Shown: positions 1-9,728 of the stretch, one piece after another | Position numbering within the stretch: the stretch's first letter is position 1 | Layout of the letters: each line of letters starts with the position of its first letter | NCBI RefSeq assembly: GCF_900119315.1 | Contig: NZ_LT827010.1 | Span: 3,381,001 to 3,445,000, forward strand | DNA: 64,000 bases | From: Actinoplanes sp. SE50/110 | Lineage (GTDB): Bacteria; Actinomycetota; Actinomycetes; Mycobacteriales; Micromonosporaceae | Reading direction: 5' to 3' | Made by a program: the position numbers and the translations under genes | The notes under the pieces: generated by a model | Told to the model about the DNA's origin: nothing | Seen by the model: only the letters and a program-made list of their open reading frames with translations | Databases searched by the model: none

Positions 1-470
1 GTGATCCGCAGGTCGCGCTTGACGTTCCACTCGTCCTGCATAGCCTTCAACTCCTGCTCGTACGTGCTGCTCAGGACCTGCAGCGAGGCGAGCGCGTCGG
101 CCTCGGCCGAGCTGGTGTTGGTGATCGACATCGAGCCGATCACATACCGCGGCTCCTGCCGGGTGCCGGTGTTGCGCGGCTCGAACCGGTACGTCCCGGT
201 GACCCCCTTGGCCCGGAACATGGCCTGCGAGTCGGGGGTGTTCAGCCGGTTCGCGATGGCCGCCGCGGTCACCGCGATCGACGGGTACAGACCGGTCACC
301 GGGTTCGGCGCGTACGGCGACACCGGCGGCTGGATCATCAGCACCTCGGAGGCGAGGAACCGGTCCCGGGTGTGCACGGCCGGACTGGCCACGGCGGCGG
401 TGAGCACCGCGCCCACGATGATCAGATACCAGCGGCGTTTCAGTACACCCGCCATGTCGGACAGAAACAT
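1..470 (-). CDS. Wzz-like chain-length/tyrosine-kinase-adaptor protein (partial, 3' end outside window)
   Basis: Reading the minus strand from an ATG at 470 gives an open frame of about 156 codons that runs off the left edge. The N-terminus (MFLSDMAGVLKRRWYLIIVG) has a short cytoplasmic start, a basic KRRW motif and one membrane helix, followed by an extracytoplasmic stretch. This is the layout of Wzz/YveK-type proteins, which sit in the inner membrane and set polysaccharide chain length. The upstream AGGGAAA supports 470 rather than the internal ATG at 455. It is divergent from a second Wzz-like gene at 684, so the two may share a control region. The C-terminal half, including any second helix, is not visible, so the family call rests on topology and context. 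Confidence 0.7.
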   Translation of the reverse strand, partial: MFLSDMAGVLKRRWYLIIVGAVLTAAVASPAVHTRDRFLASEVLMIQPPVSPYAPNPVTGLYPSIAVTAAAIANRLNTPDSQAMFRAKGVTGTYRFEPRNTGTRQEPRYVIGSMSITNTSSAEADALASLQVLSSTYEQELKAMQDEWNVKRDLRI

Positions 471-683
471 GATTCACCCGTTTCCCTGGTGCCGGCCTGC
501 TGCAGCTCTCCTTAGCCTGCCCGACCGGAGCTCGTCAACTTCGATGTGGATCGGATGTCCAATAGCTTCCGTAGCATTCGTCGTATAGCTTGGCGGCGTG
601 CGTCGGGGGCCGCCTTGGCGGAGTTCCGATGAGGAACTCCGTGGCGACGAAAGACGTCCTGGCGGGAATTGGGAGAGGCGTCC
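471..683. promoter_or_regulatory. Divergent promoter region between two Wzz-like genes
   Basis: This 213-bp gap between head-to-head genes must hold promoters for both the left gene and the polysaccharide operon. It contains a relatively AT-rich stretch around 555-590. I could not assign -35/-10 boxes with confidence. No small gene is supported. Confidence 0.5.
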
Positions 684-1601
684 GTGGACCTCGGCGAGAT
701 CTTGCGCGTCCTGCGCAACCGCTGGCTCATCGTCGTGCCCATGCTGGTGCTGGCGGTGGGTCTGGGCATCACCACGTACCTCATGGTGCCGACCACCTAC
801 TCCACCTACACCATGGTCAGCCTGCTCAGCGCCCCGGCGGCGACCAAGGCGGCCACCGAGGGCCAGGACAACCCGTTCCTGAACTTCAACGGCTCGCTCG
901 TGGCCACCGCCGACTTCCTCGGCCGCCGGCTGCAGTCCACCGACACGCAGCTGGAGCTCAGGGCCGACGGAATCACCGAGAAGTACGTGGTGGCCCTCGC
1001 CGAGAACGCCCAGGGCCCGTTCCTCACCATCACCCTGACCGGCGACGACCAGGAGCACCTGCTCGCCTCGGCGACCCGGCTCGCCCAGTACGCCGACAAG
1101 ACGCTCACCGAGATCCAGCAGCAGAACAACGTCGCGGAGAAGGACCGGATCAAGCTGACCCAGGTCATCCCGCCGCAGAAGCCTCAGGTGGAGACGAAGG
1201 CGAAGCTCAAGCTGGTGATCGTCGCCGGCGGCGGCACCGCGGCACTCGGGTTCGTCGCGGCCTTCGCGGTGGAGAGCATCAGCCGGGCCCGGCGCCGCAA
1301 GGCCGCGCTGGCCGCGAGCGAGGCGGCCGAGCCCCCGGTCAGCACCGCCAGGCCGGCCGCCGGTTCCGCGGTCGCCTCCCCGGACATCGAGGGCACCGTG
1401 GTGCTGCAGCTCCCGCCGAAGAACGAGCCCCGGATGGGCGTCGCCGGCTCCTCCGCCGCGGCCTCGGTGGACGTGGAGAAGACCCAGCGCATCCAGGTGC
1501 CGCCGCCGCGGCAGGGCGGCGGGCTCGCCACGACGTACCAGTCGAACGGCAACGCCGTGGACCGTAGGGGTAAAGATGCCAACCGGGTCAACGGCAGCTG
1601 A
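684..1601 (+). CDS. Wzz-like polysaccharide chain-length regulator
   Basis: The 305-residue protein has helix 1 at about residues 12-34 (after the LRNRW motif), an extracytoplasmic region with the coiled-coil-prone stretch 90-170, helix 2 at about 175-197, then a 105-residue cytoplasmic tail rich in Ala, Pro and Arg. Two Wzz-type helices flanking a periplasm-like loop point to the Wzz/CapA family that controls polymer length with a Wzy polymerase. No Walker motifs follow, so it is not fused to a BY-kinase. The tail holds two related segments ([11 protein letters not shown] and RIQVPPPRQ). The GTG at 684 is chosen because GGGAGAGG lies just upstream; a TTG at 669 is in frame but lacks such a site. 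It overlaps the next gene by 26 bp. Confidence 0.8.
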   Translation: MDLGEILRVLRNRWLIVVPMLVLAVGLGITTYLMVPTTYSTYTMVSLLSAPAATKAATEGQDNPFLNFNGSLVATADFLGRRLQSTDTQLELRADGITEKYVVALAENAQGPFLTITLTGDDQEHLLASATRLAQYADKTLTEIQQQNNVAEKDRIKLTQVIPPQKPQVETKAKLKLVIVAGGGTAALGFVAAFAVESISRARRRKAALAASEAAEPPVSTARPAAGSAVASPDIEGTVVLQLPPKNEPRMGVAGSSAAASVDVEKTQRIQVPPPRQGGGLATTYQSNGNAVDRRGKDANRVNGS

Positions 1602-2958
1602 GGCTCGCCGCACCACGCGCGAGCCGCACGCGGCCACCGTCACCGACCGCCGCCCGGGTCGCCTGTACCGCTCCCAGCAGCGCCTGCGCACCCTCGGCCC
1701 GGATTCCCTGCTCGCCACCTACATCGTCCTGCTGCTGGTCGTCCCGGCCCGGCTGGTGGTGGCCAGCATCGGCGCTACCGGCACGGTCGCCAACCTGTTC
1801 CTGCTGGTCTCGCTGCTGTGGTACGCGATCAGCTGGTTGATGCGCCGGGTCACCCCGGCGCCGTTCACCCGGGTGCCCCGGCTCGCACTGCTCTTCTACG
1901 TCGTCGCGATCCTGCTGGCGTACGTGGCGGTCGGCCGCCGCGACGCCGACGCCGCCGAGTACAGCGCCGCCGACCGGGCCCTGCTGCAGCTGCTGATCTG
2001 GCTCCCGCTGATCCTGCTGACCACCTCGCTCACCGAGTACCGGCAGATCGAGCGGCTGCTCAAGCTGTTCGTCCGGCTGTGCACCTGGGTCGCGGTGCTG
2101 GCGATGGCCGAGTTCGTGCTCAAGCAGAGCCTGACCGCCTGGATCGTGATCCCCGGCCTGTCCTCCAACGCCGCCTCCGAGTTGGTCGCCCGCGGTGACT
2201 TCGTGCGGCCCACGGCCACCGCGTCGAACACCCTGGAGCTGGCCGCCACCCTGTGCATCGCCCTGCCGTTCGCGATCCAGCAGGCGCTGTACGACACCGA
2301 CGGCCGCAAGCCGTGGAAACGCTGGGCGCCGGTCTTCGTGATCGCGCTGGCCTCGGTGATGACCGTGTCGCGCACCTCGGTGATCGGCCTGGTGCTGGTC
2401 TTCCTGGTGCTGGTGGTCACCTGGCCGGCCGGCCGGGTCGGCAAGGCGCTGCTGCTGATGATCCCGGCCCTGGGCGCCACCCGGATCCTCGTCCCGGGTC
2501 TGGTCGGCACGCTGATCGGCCTGTTCAGCGCGATGTTCAACGGTGGCGACAACAGCACCAACTCGCGGACCGCGACCAGCGCCGACGTGGGCGAGTTCAT
2601 GAAGGGGCACACCTGGTTCGGGCGCGGCCCCGGCACCTTCCTGCCCGACCTGTACCGCTTCACCGACAATCAGTACCTGCTGGCCCTGCTGGAGATCGGC
2701 GTGGTCGGCCTGCTGGCGATCGTCGGGCTCTACGTGGCGACCATCCATTGTGGCGGCGCCGGTCGCCGCCGTTTCACCGACCCGGCACGCCGGGAGACCG
2801 GTCAGGCGTTTGTGGCCGTCGGGTTCGTGATGCTCGTCGTAACGGTCACTTTCGACACCCTGAGCTTCCCGATCGTGGCCGGATCCACTTTCCTGATGTT
2901 GGGCCTGTCCGGTGCGTACCTGAGCGTGGCCCGCCGCGAAGGAGACTCTCCACAGTGA
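1576..2958 (+). CDS. Wzy-like O-antigen polymerase/ligase membrane protein
   Basis: The 460-residue protein has about 45 hydrophilic residues at its N-terminus and then roughly eleven hydrophobic helices. A long extracytoplasmic loop of about residues 175-220 and a second loop with the [14 protein letters not shown] segment fit the O-antigen ligase/polymerase (Wzy_C/RfaL) architecture. Such proteins join lipid-linked repeat units outside the membrane. It sits directly between a chain-length regulator and a flippase, the expected Wzx/Wzy set. The start overlaps the upstream gene and the stop overlaps the next start (GTGA at 2955-2958), so translation is probably coupled. Sequence alone cannot separate polymerase from ligase. 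Confidence 0.78.
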   Translation: MPTGSTAAEARRTTREPHAATVTDRRPGRLYRSQQRLRTLGPDSLLATYIVLLLVVPARLVVASIGATGTVANLFLLVSLLWYAISWLMRRVTPAPFTRVPRLALLFYVVAILLAYVAVGRRDADAAEYSAADRALLQLLIWLPLILLTTSLTEYRQIERLLKLFVRLCTWVAVLAMAEFVLKQSLTAWIVIPGLSSNAASELVARGDFVRPTATASNTLELAATLCIALPFAIQQALYDTDGRKPWKRWAPVFVIALASVMTVSRTSVIGLVLVFLVLVVTWPAGRVGKALLLMIPALGATRILVPGLVGTLIGLFSAMFNGGDNSTNSRTATSADVGEFMKGHTWFGRGPGTFLPDLYRFTDNQYLLALLEIGVVGLLAIVGLYVATIHCGGAGRRRFTDPARRETGQAFVAVGFVMLVVTVTFDTLSFPIVAGSTFLMLGLSGAYLSVARREGDSPQ

Positions 2959-4448
2959 CGGATCTGAACGGCCGGGTGGCCACCGCCGCCCGCTGGAGTC
3001 TGGTCAACACCATCGTCCGCCGGGTCGGCACGTTCGCCTCCGGTGTGGTGCTGGCGCGCCTCTACTTCGGACCCTACGAGTGGGGTCTGTACGCGGTCGG
3101 CCTGCTCGTGCTGGCGATGCTGCTGTCGCTCAACGAGATGGGTGTGAGCCTGGCGCTCGTCCGGTGGGAGGGCGACATCCGCCGCTTCGCTCCCACCGTG
3201 CTCACACTGTCCACATTGTCCAGTTCCGCCTTCTACGTGGTGTTGTGGTTCGCCGCACCGGCCCTGGCCCGCGCGCTCGGCTCGCCGGACGCCACCACGA
3301 TGCTCCGCGTGCTCTGCGTCAGCGTGATCATCGACGGTATCGCGTGCGTCCCGCTGGGTCAGCTCAACCGCGAGTTCCGCCAGTTCGGCCGCACCGTCGT
3401 CGACATCCTCAACTTCGTGGTCAACACGGTCGCCACGATCGCCTTCGCGGCGGCCGGCGTCGGCGCGATGAGCTTCGCCTGGGGCTCGCTGATCGGCAAC
3501 CTGGTCGCCCTGGCCGGCTTCGGCCTCTGCGCCCCGGGCATGCTCCGCTTCGGCTGGAACACCGAACAGGCCAAACGACTGCTGCGGTACGGGTTCCCGC
3601 TGGCCGCCGCGAGCCTGCTCACCCTGGGCATCGTCAACGTCGACTCGGTGGTGGTCGGCTCGGTGCTCGGCCCCGCCGCGCTCGGCATCTACGCGATGGC
3701 GTTCAACATGTCCAGCTGGCCGGTCCGGATGGTGTCGGAGACCGCCCGCCGGGTGTCGTTCGCCGGCTTCTCCCGATTGGCCGACAGCTCGCCGGACGAG
3801 TTCGCGACCGGCTTCGTCCGCGCCTTCACCCTGGTGATCGCGGCCGCGGTGCCGATCTGCGTGGTCCTCGGCGTGCTCGCCGGGCCGATCATCACGTTCG
3901 TCTACGGCGACCAGTGGGCGGCCGCCGCCCTGCCCCTGCAGTTCCTGGTCGCGCTCGGGCTGCTGCGCACCGCGGTCGAGCTGGCCTACGACTGCCTGGC
4001 CACCCGGGTGCGCAAGACCCTGATGGTGATGCAGGCCTGGTGGCTGTTCTCGCTGATCCCGCTGCTGCTGATCGGCGCGCACCTGTGGGGCGTGCGCGGC
4101 GTCGCGGCCGGCCACGTGGTGGTCGCCGGCCTGCTGGTCAGCCCGGTCTTCGTGGTGGTGCTCGGCCGGCTCGGCATCCCGGCCGGCCGGGTCCTGATCG
4201 CCTGCGTGCGGCCCGCCCTGGGCGGCCTGGCGATGGGGGTGGTGGCCTGGCTCGCGCACCGCTGGCTGGGCGGCGGCTTCCTCGGCCTGGCGGTGGCCGG
4301 GGTCGCCTCGCTCGCCACGTACCTCCCGTTCGTCCTCCCGCTCATCAACCGCCTGCGGGCCGAGCCGTCGTCCCCTTCCGCGCCCTCGTCGCCGGCCGAG
4401 CCCGATCCCGTCGTCCCGGCCGCCGATCCCGTCGCCGACCCCGTCTAG
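2955..4448 (+). CDS. Wzx-like polysaccharide flippase (MOP superfamily)
   Basis: The 497-residue protein starts at a GTG overlapping the upstream TGA. It shows about 12-14 hydrophobic helices with the early pattern of MOP/MVF-type polysaccharide exporters: a basic N-terminus, an [16 protein letters not shown] segment after helix 1, and a mid-protein repeat of that pattern ([18 protein letters not shown]). These proteins move undecaprenyl-linked repeat units across the membrane. The C-terminus is a Pro/Ser/Ala-rich tail. An in-frame extension upstream to 2253 lies wholly inside the polymerase gene and is rejected. Its place between Wzy and a glycosyltransferase supports the role. Confidence 0.85.
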   Translation: MTDLNGRVATAARWSLVNTIVRRVGTFASGVVLARLYFGPYEWGLYAVGLLVLAMLLSLNEMGVSLALVRWEGDIRRFAPTVLTLSTLSSSAFYVVLWFAAPALARALGSPDATTMLRVLCVSVIIDGIACVPLGQLNREFRQFGRTVVDILNFVVNTVATIAFAAAGVGAMSFAWGSLIGNLVALAGFGLCAPGMLRFGWNTEQAKRLLRYGFPLAAASLLTLGIVNVDSVVVGSVLGPAALGIYAMAFNMSSWPVRMVSETARRVSFAGFSRLADSSPDEFATGFVRAFTLVIAAAVPICVVLGVLAGPIITFVYGDQWAAAALPLQFLVALGLLRTAVELAYDCLATRVRKTLMVMQAWWLFSLIPLLLIGAHLWGVRGVAAGHVVVAGLLVSPVFVVVLGRLGIPAGRVLIACVRPALGGLAMGVVAWLAHRWLGGGFLGLAVAGVASLATYLPFVLPLINRLRAEPSSPSAPSSPAEPDPVVPAADPVADPV

Positions 4449-4460
4449 GAGACCGCCGAC

Positions 4461-5261
4461 ATGCCCTCGCTGAAGAAGCGGCTGCGCGACCGGTACGGCT
4501 GGTTGCCGCTCGAAGAGCTGCGCAACAAGGTCGTGCTCGGGCACACCGCGGTCGGCCTGGCCCGCTTCGAGCGCGCCGAGGTCCGTCGCCTGCTGCCGAC
4601 CCTGCCCGGCGGGGTCCGGCCGCGGGCCCGGGTCGCCGTCATCGTGCTCACCTACCAGCGCGCCGACGGCCTGGCCCGCGCCGTCGAGTCGGTCCTCGCC
4701 CAGACCATGAAGGACCTGGTCCTGATCGTGGTCGACGACGCCGGCGGGCAGGTGCCGGATCTCCCGCCCGACCCGCGGCTGCACACCGTCGCGCTGCGGC
4801 ACAACATCAACGTGCCCGGGGTGGGTCGCAACGTCGGTATCGGGCTGACCGATTCCGACCACGTCGCCTTCCTCGATGACGACAACACCTGGGACGAGCA
4901 CCACCTGGAGACGGCCCTCGCGCGGCTGGACGGGCCGGCGGCGCCGAACCGCCCGGACGCGGTCTACACCGCCATGCGGCGGATCATGCCCGACGGGACG
5001 GTGCGCGACGTGCTGTCCGTCCCGTTCGACCGGCGGCTCGCCTGGGAGCGGTGCTACCTGGACAACAACCCGCTCGTGCTGCGGCGCCTGCCCGCCACCC
5101 GCTTCAGCCGGCTGCGCCGCACCACCTCGGTCGCGCCGAAGGAGGACTGGGAGCTGGTCTACCGGTTCAGCCGCCGGCACCGTGTCGAGCACATCCCGGA
5201 GCCGACCGTGAACTACACCATCAACCCGGACAGCTACTGGACCCCGTGGGAGTTGCCGTGA
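4461..5261 (+). CDS. Family 2 glycosyltransferase
   Basis: The 266-residue protein has a 55-residue N-terminal helical extension and then a GT-A fold. The first strand VAVIVLTYQRADGLARAVESVLAQ is typical of GT2, and the metal/nucleotide-binding acidic motif is FLDDDN at about residue 138. It probably adds a sugar to the lipid-linked repeat unit on the cytoplasmic face. No membrane helix is seen. The AGGAG of the ribosome site overlaps the stop of the flippase gene (TAGGAG, 4446-4451). The stop overlaps the next start (GTGA). Donor and acceptor sugars cannot be read from the sequence. Confidence 0.85.
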   Translation: MPSLKKRLRDRYGWLPLEELRNKVVLGHTAVGLARFERAEVRRLLPTLPGGVRPRARVAVIVLTYQRADGLARAVESVLAQTMKDLVLIVVDDAGGQVPDLPPDPRLHTVALRHNINVPGVGRNVGIGLTDSDHVAFLDDDNTWDEHHLETALARLDGPAAPNRPDAVYTAMRRIMPDGTVRDVLSVPFDRRLAWERCYLDNNPLVLRRLPATRFSRLRRTTSVAPKEDWELVYRFSRRHRVEHIPEPTVNYTINPDSYWTPWELP

Positions 5262-6448
5262 CACCCCGACGCCGTAGGTTGCTGCTCGCCGGCGCGCTCG
5301 CCGTCCTGCTGGGCGCGGCCGCCGTGGTCTTCGCCGTGCTGCGCGACACCGGCGCAAGGAGCCCTGCCGAGGCGGGCGCCACCACCGGGGCGGTCGCCGG
5401 CATCACCCCGCCGCCCGGGGCGACCGGTGTGGATCCCTCGGCGTCCGCGTCGGGACCGGCCAAGGAGCCCACCGGCGTACCGTCGCAGTCGGCGAAACCC
5501 CTGCCGGTGACCGCGACCGGCGGCGGCCGGTACCCGGCGCGGTTCTCCGTCGGGGCGCCCGGGGTGAAGCCCTACCGGCAGTCCGACGCGTCCCTGCCCG
5601 TTCCGGCCGGCTACAAGGTGCTGCAGGCCAGCAACGCCGAGAGCAAAGAGTGGGACCTGTACGACTGCAAGAACACGGTCAACATCGACCACAAGTACAT
5701 CAAGGGCTTCATCTACGTCGGGACCAGCTGCCACGGCACGGTGAACATCACCAACACGATCATCGCCCCGCCGCCCGGCTCGCAGAACCGCGCGGTCCTG
5801 GTCAACGCCGACGGCTCCGGCCAGCTGCACCTCAACCTCACGAACGTCACCATCCGCCCGGAACCGGTCGGACTCGGTGAGAAGAGCACCCCGCTCAACG
5901 ATCACGCCATCAACGACTGTGTCACCTGCACGATCACGCTGAACCGGGTCGACGTCGCGAACACCGGGGGGATGTGTCTCTGCGGCGCCCGCACCACCAT
6001 CCGGAACAGCTGGCTGCACGACAACTACATCGCCAACCTCACCGATCCGGGACAGGCGCACACCGGGGGAGTGTTCCCGTACGGCGGCACCGGCCCGGTC
6101 ACCATCGAGAACAGCCGGCTGGAGCCGGGGATCGACGCGCACACCGGCAAAGAGGTGAAGAACTACTGGAAGGCGATCACCGCCGTCCTGTTCACCCAGA
6201 GCGTCGACGGATCGGTGCTGCGCAACTACACGGTCCGCAACAGCTTCATCTCGCTCGGGGCCTACGGGCTCTACGCGCAGACCGGCGCGGACATCAGGAT
6301 CACGGACAACGTCTTCGGCCCCACGCACTGGGATGCCGCGGGCGGATGCGACAAGAACTGCTCGGTGACCTTCGGCGAGTGGTCGAACAACGTGGTGGGA
6401 ACGATCGACGGGGTGCCCACGAAGAAACAGGTTCCACAACCCAAATGA
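5258..6448 (+). CDS. Membrane-anchored right-handed beta-helix protein, Cys-rich
   Basis: The 396-residue protein starts with an Arg-rich segment and one hydrophobic helix (residues about 7-28), consistent with a signal peptide or anchor. An Ala/Pro/Ser/Thr linker to about residue 100 follows. The rest is a string of short repeats of the type VNITNTIIAP, LNLTNVTIRP, ITLNRVDVAN, TTIRNSWLHD and VTIENSRLEP, which is the pectate-lyase/PbH1 beta-helix pattern. At least eight cysteines in the helix suggest an exported, disulphide-bonded protein. Such folds often bind, cleave or epimerise polysaccharide, so action on the exported polymer is plausible but inferred. The start GTG overlaps the upstream stop and the stop overlaps the next ATG. 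Confidence 0.7.
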   Translation: MTPRRRRLLLAGALAVLLGAAAVVFAVLRDTGARSPAEAGATTGAVAGITPPPGATGVDPSASASGPAKEPTGVPSQSAKPLPVTATGGGRYPARFSVGAPGVKPYRQSDASLPVPAGYKVLQASNAESKEWDLYDCKNTVNIDHKYIKGFIYVGTSCHGTVNITNTIIAPPPGSQNRAVLVNADGSGQLHLNLTNVTIRPEPVGLGEKSTPLNDHAINDCVTCTITLNRVDVANTGGMCLCGARTTIRNSWLHDNYIANLTDPGQAHTGGVFPYGGTGPVTIENSRLEPGIDAHTGKEVKNYWKAITAVLFTQSVDGSVLRNYTVRNSFISLGAYGLYAQTGADIRITDNVFGPTHWDAAGGCDKNCSVTFGEWSNNVVGTIDGVPTKKQVPQPK

Positions 6449-9400
6449 TCTCCTTAGGCCGGAAGAAGCTCGAAGTGATAAAAAGGCTCGTCTCAGGAGC
6501 GTTGTCGGCGCTGGTCGCCGGTGCCGTCGTCCTGCCACCGGCTGCGGTGCTCGCGGCCGACGACCCGTGCGGGGTCAACTCCAACCCGATCGTCTGCGAG
6601 AACTCCAAGCCGGGCACCCCGCTCGAGGACTGGTACGGCGACGCCTCCTGGGGCGACATCGGCGGCTTCACCACCAAGGTGAGCGTGCAGCCCGGTGAGA
6701 CCCTGCAGATGAAGGTGAACTCGCCGGACTCGACGTTCACGGTGACCATCTACCGGCTGGGCTACTACAAGGGCGACGGCGCCCGCCGGATGCCGACCTC
6801 GCCGACCACCACGTTCCCGCTGAAGAATCAGGGCGGCTGCGACAGCGACGCGACCGGCCTGGTCGACTGCGGGAAGTGGACGGTCAACGCCACCTGGGCG
6901 GTGCCCTCCGACGCGGTCTCCGGCGTCTACCTGGCGGTCTTCGACCAGGGTGACGGCAACGGCTACATGCCGTACCCGTTCGTCGTCGCCAACGACAACA
7001 GCCACTCCGACATCGTGGTGCAGACCTCCGACGAGACCTGGCAGGCCTACAACAAGTTCGGCGGCCAGAACCTCTACGAGGGCGGCGGGCCCGCCCCGGA
7101 CGGCCGCGCCTACAAGGTCAGCTACAACCGGCCGATGCGGATCGCCGGCGACAACGGCGTGCTGGCCAGCGAGTACCCGATGATCTCCTGGCTGGAGCGC
7201 AACGGCTACGACGTCAGCTACGCCTCCAACCTCGACGTCTCCACCAAGCCGGCGCTGCTGCCCAAGCACAAGGTCTACCTGTCGTCCGGCCACGACGAGT
7301 ACTGGGACCAGGGCATCTGGAACAACGTCAAGGCGGCCCGCGCGGCCGGCGTGAACCTGGCCTTCTTCAGCGGCAACGAGGCGTTCTGGCGGACCCGCTG
7401 GGAGCCGTCGATCAGCGCCGGCGGCGGTGACCACCGCACCCTGGTCAGCTACAAGACGACCAAGACGAAGCAGACCCCGGTCAACGGCGTTCCCGACCCC
7501 AGTGGGCAGTGGACCGGCACCTGGATGGACCCGTCCGGTGCCGGCACCGGCGGCAACGCGCCGCAGAACCAGATCACCGGCACGCTGTTCTCTGTCAACG
7601 GCTACCGCAACGACGCGATGACGGTCACCTCCGACTTCAAGAAGTTGCGACTCTGGCGGGACACCAGGATCCCGACCCTGAACGACGGCGAGAAGGTGAC
7701 CTTCCCGGTCGGCACGCTCGGCTACGAGTGGGACTCCGACGTCGACAATGCGGTCCGGCCACCGGGCGCGATCCGGTTCTCGGCCACCACGCTGCAGATC
7801 ACCGACGGCACCATGCTGCTCGACGAGGGCAACAACTACGGCAACGGCGTCGCCACGCACAGTGTCGTGATGTACCGCGACGCCACCTCCGGCGCGCTGG
7901 TCTTCGGCGCCGGCACGGTGCAGTGGTCGTGGGGCCTGAGCACCCAGCACACCGGCCCGGCCACCGTCGAGGACATCCGGATGCAGCAGGCCACCGCGAA
8001 CGTGCTGGCCGACATGAACGCCTTCCCGAAGTCGTTCCAGACGAACCTGGTCTACCCGAGCAAGACCTCCGACACGGTCGGTCCGGCGGTCACCGTCACC
8101 GCCCCGGTGGGCGGCACCACGGTGCCGAAGCTGTCGCCGATCACCATCACCGGCACCGCGGCCGACACCGGCGGCCAGCTCGGCCGGGTCGAGGTCTCCA
8201 CCGACGGCGGCACCACCTGGAACGCCACCGTCGGGCTGGCGAACTGGACGTACACCTGGACGCCGGTCACCGAGGGTGCCGCCACGATCAAGGTGCGCGG
8301 CATCGACGACAGCCTGAACTTCGGCACCACCAGGACGGTCAACGTGACCGTCGGGCCGCAGCAGTGCCCGTGCACCACCTACACGCCGAGCACCGTCCCG
8401 GCCAACGTCGACTCGTTCGACGGCTCGGCCAACGAACTGGGCGCCAAGTTCCAGGTCGCGGTGCCCGCCTCGGTCACCGGGGTGAAGTTCTACAAGGCGA
8501 GCACCAACACCGGCACGCACGTCGGCAAGCTGTACACGCTGGCCGGCAAGCTGCTCGCGTCCGGGACGTTCACCGGGGAGACCGCCAGTGGCTGGCAGAC
8601 CCTGACGTTCAGCAAGTCGGTGTCGATCGCGGCGAACACCACGTACGTGGTGTCGTACTACACGCCGACCGGGCACTACTCGTACACCAGCGGATACTTC
8701 AGCACCAAGGGCGCCGGTGACGGCATCGTCAAGCAGCTGCAGTCCGGGGTGGCCGGGGCCAACGGGGTCTACAGATACGGCACCGACGGCGGCTTCCCGA
8801 ACCTCAGCTGGGGCGACACCAACTACTGGGTGGACGCCGTGGTGGAGACCAGCGCGGCGACCACCACCCCGCCGAAGGTGACGGTCAAGTCGCCGGCCGA
8901 CGGTGACGTGGGCGTGGCCCGCAACGCCGTGGTCACCGCGACCTTCGACCACGACATCGACCCGGCGACCATCGCGTTCACGCTCACCGCGGGCGGGGTG
9001 AACGTGCCGGCCAAGGTGGCCTACGACGACACCACCCGCAGGGCCACCCTGCAGCCGGACAGCGCGCTCGCCGCGAGCACCGCGTTCACCGCGTCGGTGA
9101 AGGCCACCGATCTGTGGGGCAACGCGATGACCGGGGCGACCACCTGGTCGTTCACCACCGGCACCGGGGTGTCCTGCCCGTGCACCGTGTTCAGCCCGTC
9201 GTCCACGCCCGACGTGGAGAGCGCCGGCGAGGCCGCCTCACTGGAACTCGGCATGCGGTTCACCTCGGCGATCGACGGCTACGTGACCGGCGTCAAGTTC
9301 TACAAGGGCGACCGGAACACCGGCACGCACACCGGGACGCTGTGGAGTGCCACCGGGCAGCAGCTGGCCACCGGCACGTTCACCACCGAGAGCGGCAGCG

Positions 9401-9669
9401 GGTGGCAGACGCTGAAGTTCGCCACCCCGGTCGCGATCGACGCCGGGACGCCGTACGTGGTCTCGTACCACACCACGGTCGGGTTCTACTCGTACAGCAG
9501 CGGGTTCTTCAGCGCCGACCACACGTCGTACCCGCTGACCGGGGTCGCCGACGCGGCCACCGGGCACAACGGGCTGTTCATCCAGAGCGCCGGTACGGCG
9601 TTCCCGACCTCGACGTGGAACGCGAACAACTACTGGGTCGACGCGATCTTCAGCACCACCGCGCAGTGA
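6445..9669 (+). CDS. Large secreted protein: dimethylformamidase-like domain, Ig-like domains and two DUF4082 modules
   Basis: The 1074-residue protein has a signal peptide with likely cleavage after about residue 37 (PPAAVLAADD). Residues about 60-540 resemble the large-subunit C-terminal domain of N,N-dimethylformamidase, with a jelly-roll start and a central region including YLSSGHDEYWD and FFSGNEAFWR. An Ig-like domain follows (about 545-632), then a DUF4082 module starting at about residue 637 (QCPCTTYTPS), a Big_5/SbsA-type Ig domain (about 808-900), and a second DUF4082 module from about 908 (SCPCTVFSPS). DUF4082 is a beta-sandwich often attached to extracellular glycan-acting proteins. 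The ATG overlaps the beta-helix stop, so it belongs to the polysaccharide operon. The catalytic role is unknown; a surface glycan-binding or amidase-like role is inference. Confidence 0.75.
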   Translation: MISLGRKKLEVIKRLVSGALSALVAGAVVLPPAAVLAADDPCGVNSNPIVCENSKPGTPLEDWYGDASWGDIGGFTTKVSVQPGETLQMKVNSPDSTFTVTIYRLGYYKGDGARRMPTSPTTTFPLKNQGGCDSDATGLVDCGKWTVNATWAVPSDAVSGVYLAVFDQGDGNGYMPYPFVVANDNSHSDIVVQTSDETWQAYNKFGGQNLYEGGGPAPDGRAYKVSYNRPMRIAGDNGVLASEYPMISWLERNGYDVSYASNLDVSTKPALLPKHKVYLSSGHDEYWDQGIWNNVKAARAAGVNLAFFSGNEAFWRTRWEPSISAGGGDHRTLVSYKTTKTKQTPVNGVPDPSGQWTGTWMDPSGAGTGGNAPQNQITGTLFSVNGYRNDAMTVTSDFKKLRLWRDTRIPTLNDGEKVTFPVGTLGYEWDSDVDNAVRPPGAIRFSATTLQITDGTMLLDEGNNYGNGVATHSVVMYRDATSGALVFGAGTVQWSWGLSTQHTGPATVEDIRMQQATANVLADMNAFPKSFQTNLVYPSKTSDTVGPAVTVTAPVGGTTVPKLSPITITGTAADTGGQLGRVEVSTDGGTTWNATVGLANWTYTWTPVTEGAATIKVRGIDDSLNFGTTRTVNVTVGPQQCPCTTYTPSTVPANVDSFDGSANELGAKFQVAVPASVTGVKFYKASTNTGTHVGKLYTLAGKLLASGTFTGETASGWQTLTFSKSVSIAANTTYVVSYYTPTGHYSYTSGYFSTKGAGDGIVKQLQSGVAGANGVYRYGTDGGFPNLSWGDTNYWVDAVVETSAATTTPPKVTVKSPADGDVGVARNAVVTATFDHDIDPATIAFTLTAGGVNVPAKVAYDDTTRRATLQPDSALAASTAFTASVKATDLWGNAMTGATTWSFTTGTGVSCPCTVFSPSSTPDVESAGEAASLELGMRFTSAIDGYVTGVKFYKGDRNTGTHTGTLWSATGQQLATGTFTTESGSGWQTLKFATPVAIDAGTPYVVSYHTTVGFYSYSSGFFSADHTSYPLTGVADAATGHNGLFIQSAGTAFPTSTWNANNYWVDAIFSTTAQ

Positions 9670-9675
9670 TTCTCC

Positions 9676-9710
9676 GGGCCCGGCACCGTGCGGTGCCGGG
9701 CCCCTTTCTT
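9676..9710 (+). terminator. Intrinsic terminator closing the first polysaccharide operon
   Basis: A perfect 12-bp stem (9676-9687 with 9692-9703) and a GTGC loop are followed by CTTTCTT. It begins 7 bases after the stop of the DUF4082 protein and ends before the next GT2 gene. Confidence 0.85.
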
Positions 9711-9728
9711 TGACCTCTGGGGGAGAAG

